Of a stretch of 64,000 bases of DNA, positions 61,268 to 64,000 are shown in pieces. This DNA is from Streptomyces sp. CB02980 (GTDB taxonomy: Bacteria > Actinomycetota > Actinomycetes > Streptomycetales > Streptomycetaceae). The notes beneath the pieces were generated by a model. That model was not told where the DNA came from. It was given only the letters and a program-made list of their open reading frames with translations, and searched no databases. The stretch covers positions 682,001-746,000 of the forward strand of contig NZ_JACSCH020000002.1 of assembly GCF_014451325.2 (NCBI RefSeq), in the 5' to 3' direction. Numbering within the stretch: the stretch's first letter is position 1; each line of letters opens with the position of its first letter. A program made the position numbers and the translations under genes.

Positions 61268-62134
61268 ATGGCTGCCGGGATACGCGGGATACGAGGACCA
61301 CGTCCTGCCGGATCGGGGCTGACGCCTACCCCCGTCCCCTCCGGGCTCGACGAGCACGGGAGCGGCGAGGGGGACGGCGGCGAGTCCGCCAGACCGCCCC
61401 TCCTGCGCGAGCTCGCGCTCGTCACCGCGCTCTTCCTCGTCTACAAGTTCGGCCGGCTCTTCGCCAACGGCCACGAGTCCCGCGCCTTCCGGAACGCCGA
61501 CCGCGTCTGGGACGCCGAGCGCGCGGTCCACCTGCCGGGCGAGGGAACGATCCAGCAGCTGCTCCTGCACGGCGAACCGCTGATCCGGGCCGCGAACACG
61601 TACTACGCGGCCGTGCACTTCCCGGCCACCCTCGCCTTCCTCGTCTGGCTGTATCTGCGCCGCCCCGCCCACTACGTGTGGTCGCGCCGCGTCCTCGCGC
61701 TCGTCACCGGCGCCGCGCTCGCCCTGCACCTCCTGATGCCGCTCGCGCCGCCGCGGATGCTCGCCGCGAGCGGGCTCGTCGACACCGCACGGGTCTACGG
61801 CCCCTCGGTGTACGGAGCGACGCCGGAGACCGACTCGATGGCCAACCAGTTCGCGGCCATGCCCTCGCTGCACTTCGGCTGGGCCCTGATGGTCGCGATC
61901 GGACTGATCGCCGCCACCCGGTCCCGCCTGCGGGTCCTGTGGCTGCTGCACCCGCTGTTCACCCTGCTCGTCATCGTCGGCACCGCCAACCACTACTGGT
62001 TCGACGCGCTCGCCGCCGCCGCGCTGCTCGGTCTCGCCCTGCTCGCCGTCCGCGCCCCCGGCCGCCGGACGGCGCCCCCACCCGTGCCGCGTCAGGTCGG
62101 TACGACGCCTCTGCCGGTCGGAGCCCTCCGATGA
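61268..62134 (+). CDS. PAP2-type membrane phosphatase/transferase
   Basis: A 288-residue membrane protein with about six helices. 'NQFAAMPSLHFGWALMVAIG' and 'GTANHYWFDALAAAALLGLAL' are the PSLH and H-x3-D motifs of the PAP2 superfamily in the variant of the inositol-phosphoryl-ceramide-synthase-like group. Probable role: phosphatase or phosphotransferase for a lipid phosphate. The stop overlaps the next start (ATGA). Confidence 0.85.
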   Translation: MAAGIRGIRGPRPAGSGLTPTPVPSGLDEHGSGEGDGGESARPPLLRELALVTALFLVYKFGRLFANGHESRAFRNADRVWDAERAVHLPGEGTIQQLLLHGEPLIRAANTYYAAVHFPATLAFLVWLYLRRPAHYVWSRRVLALVTGAALALHLLMPLAPPRMLAASGLVDTARVYGPSVYGATPETDSMANQFAAMPSLHFGWALMVAIGLIAATRSRLRVLWLLHPLFTLLVIVGTANHYWFDALAAAALLGLALLAVRAPGRRTAPPPVPRQVGTTPLPVGALR

Positions 62135-63483
62135 ACCCCGCCACCGGCACCGTCGTCGCGGTGCTCCTCTCGCTCGTCTCCGCCGGCGGATACGCGTTCG
62201 CCGCCGTCGCCCAGTCCCGGCTCGCCGCCGCCTCCCCCGTCCAGGACGGACGCGGGGCGCTGCGCGCCCTGCTCGCCCGCGGGCAGTGGTGGTCGGCGGT
62301 CGGGCTCAACGCCGCCGGAGCCCTCGCCCATGTGGCCGCCCTGCACTACGGGCCGCTGACGCTGGTCCAGCCGCTCGGCGCGCTGACCCTGGTGGCGGCG
62401 CTGCCGCTCGGCGCGTACGCGGCGCGGCGCCGGGTGACCCGCACCGAGTGGCGCGGGGCGCTGTGGACCCTGGCCGGTCTCGTCGGGCTGGTCGCGGTGA
62501 CCGGTCCCACCGAGCCCGGCGAGGCCCTCAGCCTGCGCGAGTCCCTGGTCGTCGCCGCGACGACGGCGCTCCTCATCGTCGCGCTCGCCTCGGGCCGGCA
62601 CCCGGCCAAGGGGCACGCGCCTCGCGGGCTCGGGCACGCCACGGCCTCCGGGATCGCCTCGGGCGTCGCCTCCGCGCTCACCCAGACGCTGACGGCCGCG
62701 TTCGCGCTCGAACTGCCGGGCGGCACGCCGGCCTGGTGGCAGACCGCGCTCCTCGCGGTGCTGATCTCGGGCTTCGCGACGGGCGGCCTCCTGCTCTCCC
62801 AGGCCGCCTACCGGGGCGGCCTCGCGGCACCGCTCGCCGTGGTCAACCTCTCCAACCCGGCGGCCGCCGCGATCATCGGCGTGGCACTGCTCGGCGAGAC
62901 GTTCCGCGCGGGCGCGTGGGGCTGGCTGGTCGCGGCCGGCGCCTCCCTGGTCGCGGCGCGGGGCGTGGTGCTGCTGACCAAGGGTGACTCCCCGGAAGCG
63001 GCTCCGGCCGCACACCCCGAGGTGGTGGCAGTGGCGATGCCCGAGGCCATGGCGATGCCGACACCCGAGACGGTGGCGGTGTCGGTGCCCGAGACGGTGG
63101 CGGTGTCGATGCCCGAGACGGTGGTGCCGATGCCCGAGGCCGTGGCGACGCCGGCGCCCGAGGTGGTGGCGGTGTCGGCGCCCGAGGCCGTGGCGCTGCC
63201 CGACCCCATCACGTCGCGCCGGCCCACGACGCCGCCCGACCCCACGACGCCGTCCGGGCCCCGGAACCCGGGCTCCACGCGCACGCGTACGCCCGCCCGG
63301 TGGACCATCCTCCGGTCGGTGCCCACACCCCGCTCGGCCCACGACCTCTCCGCCCGCCGTTCGGCCCGACCCGATCCGGCCACACCCCTGCCGACCACAC
63401 CCCAGCCGACCGCACCCCAGCTCGACCTGCCCGATCTGGCCGGGCCTGGCGCCGAGCCGGCGCACGCGCCGGCGGCGGGCTGA
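62131..63483 (+). CDS. DMT-type (EamA-like) membrane protein with repeat tail
   Basis: A 450-residue protein. The first 285 residues have nine or ten membrane helices in the drug/metabolite-transporter layout ('GYAFAAVAQSRLAA', 'LHYGPLTLVQPLGALTLVAALPLGAYAARRR', 'AIIGVALLGETFRAGAWGWL'). The C-terminal 160 residues are cytoplasmic, low-complexity Pro/Thr/Glu with 8-residue repeats (P-E-T/V-V-A-V-S-x). It is coupled to the PAP2 gene. Substrate unknown. Confidence 0.8.
   Translation: MNPATGTVVAVLLSLVSAGGYAFAAVAQSRLAAASPVQDGRGALRALLARGQWWSAVGLNAAGALAHVAALHYGPLTLVQPLGALTLVAALPLGAYAARRRVTRTEWRGALWTLAGLVGLVAVTGPTEPGEALSLRESLVVAATTALLIVALASGRHPAKGHAPRGLGHATASGIASGVASALTQTLTAAFALELPGGTPAWWQTALLAVLISGFATGGLLLSQAAYRGGLAAPLAVVNLSNPAAAAIIGVALLGETFRAGAWGWLVAAGASLVAARGVVLLTKGDSPEAAPAAHPEVVAVAMPEAMAMPTPETVAVSVPETVAVSMPETVVPMPEAVATPAPEVVAVSAPEAVALPDPITSRRPTTPPDPTTPSGPRNPGSTRTRTPARWTILRSVPTPRSAHDLSARRSARPDPATPLPTTPQPTAPQLDLPDLAGPGAEPAHAPAAG
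63019..63200 (+). repeat. 24-base tandem coding repeats
   Basis: Units of about 24 bases (GCCCGAGACGGTGGCGGTGTCG and variants) encode P-E-T-V-A-V-S-x. They are in the cytoplasmic tail of the DMT-type protein. Confidence 0.7.
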
Positions 63484-63534
63484 GGCCCGTCACACGTCGA
63501 GCAACTCTCCCCTCAACAGCGAACGACCTTGAAT

Positions 63535-63583
63535 TCGTCATCTTGACGACAACCCGGAAACCCCACTATCGTCAACATGACGA
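63535..63583. promoter_or_regulatory. twin operator-like palindromes before the SPFH gene
   Basis: TCGTCATCTTGACGA (63535-63549) and TCGTCAACATGACGA (63569-63583) share the palindrome TCGTCA-N3-TGACGA, 34 bases apart centre to centre. They lie 16 to 64 bases before the ATG. Confidence 0.7.
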
Positions 63584-63598
63584 CAAGGGGGATTCTTC

Positions 63599-64000
63599 AT
63601 GGCCGACATCACCCGGCGGGCCGGCTGGCGCCATCTGCGCTCCGCGCCCACCGCGCACATCCGCCACCAGCGCCGCGGCAAGCTCGTGCACGACGGCGAG
63701 GGACTGAGCTTCTGGTTCCGCCCGCTCACCGCGGCCCTCTCCGAGGTCCCGGTCAACGACCGCGAACTGGCCATGGCCTTCCACGCCAGGACCGCCGACT
63801 TCCAGGACGTCAGCGTCCAGTCCACCGTCACGTACCGGATCGGCGACCCGGCGGCCGCCGCCACCCGGCTCGACTTCTCCATCGACCCCGACACGGGCGC
63901 GTGGCGCGGCACTCCGCTGGAGCAGATCGCCACCCTCCTCACCGAGACCGCCCAGCAGCACGCCCTCGACGTCCTCGCCCGCACCGCGCTGGCCGAGGCG
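63599..64000 (+). CDS. SPFH/band-7 protein, partial
   Basis: The first 134 residues of a protein cut by the end of the window. 'GLSFWFRPLTAALSEVPVNDRELAMAFHARTADFQDVSVQSTVTYRIGDP' is typical of the start of an SPFH (band 7) domain, with the repeated V-x-V-x-x-x-V-TYR strand pattern. No membrane helix is seen in the available part. The start ATG has AAGGGGG about 8 bases upstream. Confidence 0.8.
   Translation, partial: MADITRRAGWRHLRSAPTAHIRHQRRGKLVHDGEGLSFWFRPLTAALSEVPVNDRELAMAFHARTADFQDVSVQSTVTYRIGDPAAAATRLDFSIDPDTGAWRGTPLEQIATLLTETAQQHALDVLARTALAEA

Overview
The window is high-GC actinobacterial DNA, almost certainly from Streptomyces or a close relative. The evidence is strong GC bias in third codon positions, frequent GTG starts and 4-base ATGA/GTGA gene overlaps, a WhiB-family protein, several DUF317-type proteins, a MmyB-type regulator, an LAxTG (class E) sortase signal, and XRE-TPR and RsbW-like regulator genes. 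Bases 1 to about 56.19 kb look like the right-hand part of a large integrated mobile island. It ends with excisionase and tyrosine integrase genes facing the 3' end of a tRNA-Pro(GGG) gene at 56194-56267. From 56.3 to 64 kb the content looks like ordinary chromosome. I found no second copy of the tRNA 3' end, so the left end of the island probably lies outside the window.

Layout. 0-4.4 kb: YdcF-like protein, two XRE/TPR regulators, a resolvase-like protein without its serine, and a TrmO-type methyltransferase. 4.76-11.3 kb: a tightly coupled operon of RsbW-like ATPase, HAD phosphatase, GT-B-like protein, a thymidylate-synthase homologue with the Asp typical of cytosine 5-hydroxymethylases, an O-carbamoyltransferase, and a second GT-like protein with a truncated end. 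I read it as a candidate pathway for making and carbamoylating 5-hydroxymethyl-cytosine (nucleotide, nucleoside or DNA). 11.35-16.9 kb: mobilization block (WhiB-like, membrane protein, MobC, relaxase) with an oriT-like pair of hairpins. 16.9-20.2 kb: lipoprotein, zinc-metalloprotease-like protein and DUF317-type accessory genes. 20.4-25.9 kb: a three-gene operon of caspase-STAND ATPase, WD40 protein and alpha/beta hydrolase, which resembles an abortive-infection defence system. 26-29.3 kb: sparse, plasmid-like DNA with a GntR-like DNA-binding protein and a cluster of GTTGC/GCAAC repeats.

29.5-41.9 kb: a redox and detoxification region. It holds two flavodoxins, a ferric-reductase-like membrane flavoprotein, ApbE, an FMN-binding lipoprotein, an MFS exporter, a MmyB-type regulator, a carboxymuconolactone-decarboxylase-like protein, a cupin, two alpha/beta hydrolases, an NAD(P)-binding protein and an aldo/keto reductase. 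Four intergenic regions here carry the same operator-like motif (core CTGTCACAG), suggesting one regulon under the MmyB-type regulator. 42.1-51.8 kb: an unknown protein, a Tn3-family transposon with near-perfect 34-bp ends and a frameshifted transposase, a four-gene cluster with a CoiA-like nuclease, and a HEPN-like protein. 51.9-56.2 kb: a surface adhesin whose sortase signal is in a shifted frame, a DUF317-type gene, xis, int and the tRNA.

56.3-64 kb (chromosome): an AAA/TPR regulator without a LuxR domain, DUF309 and DUF488 proteins, a TetR regulator with a clear operator, a PAP2-type membrane phosphatase, a DMT-type membrane protein and the start of an SPFH protein with twin palindromes upstream.

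All functional calls come from reading protein motifs by eye. No database search was run.
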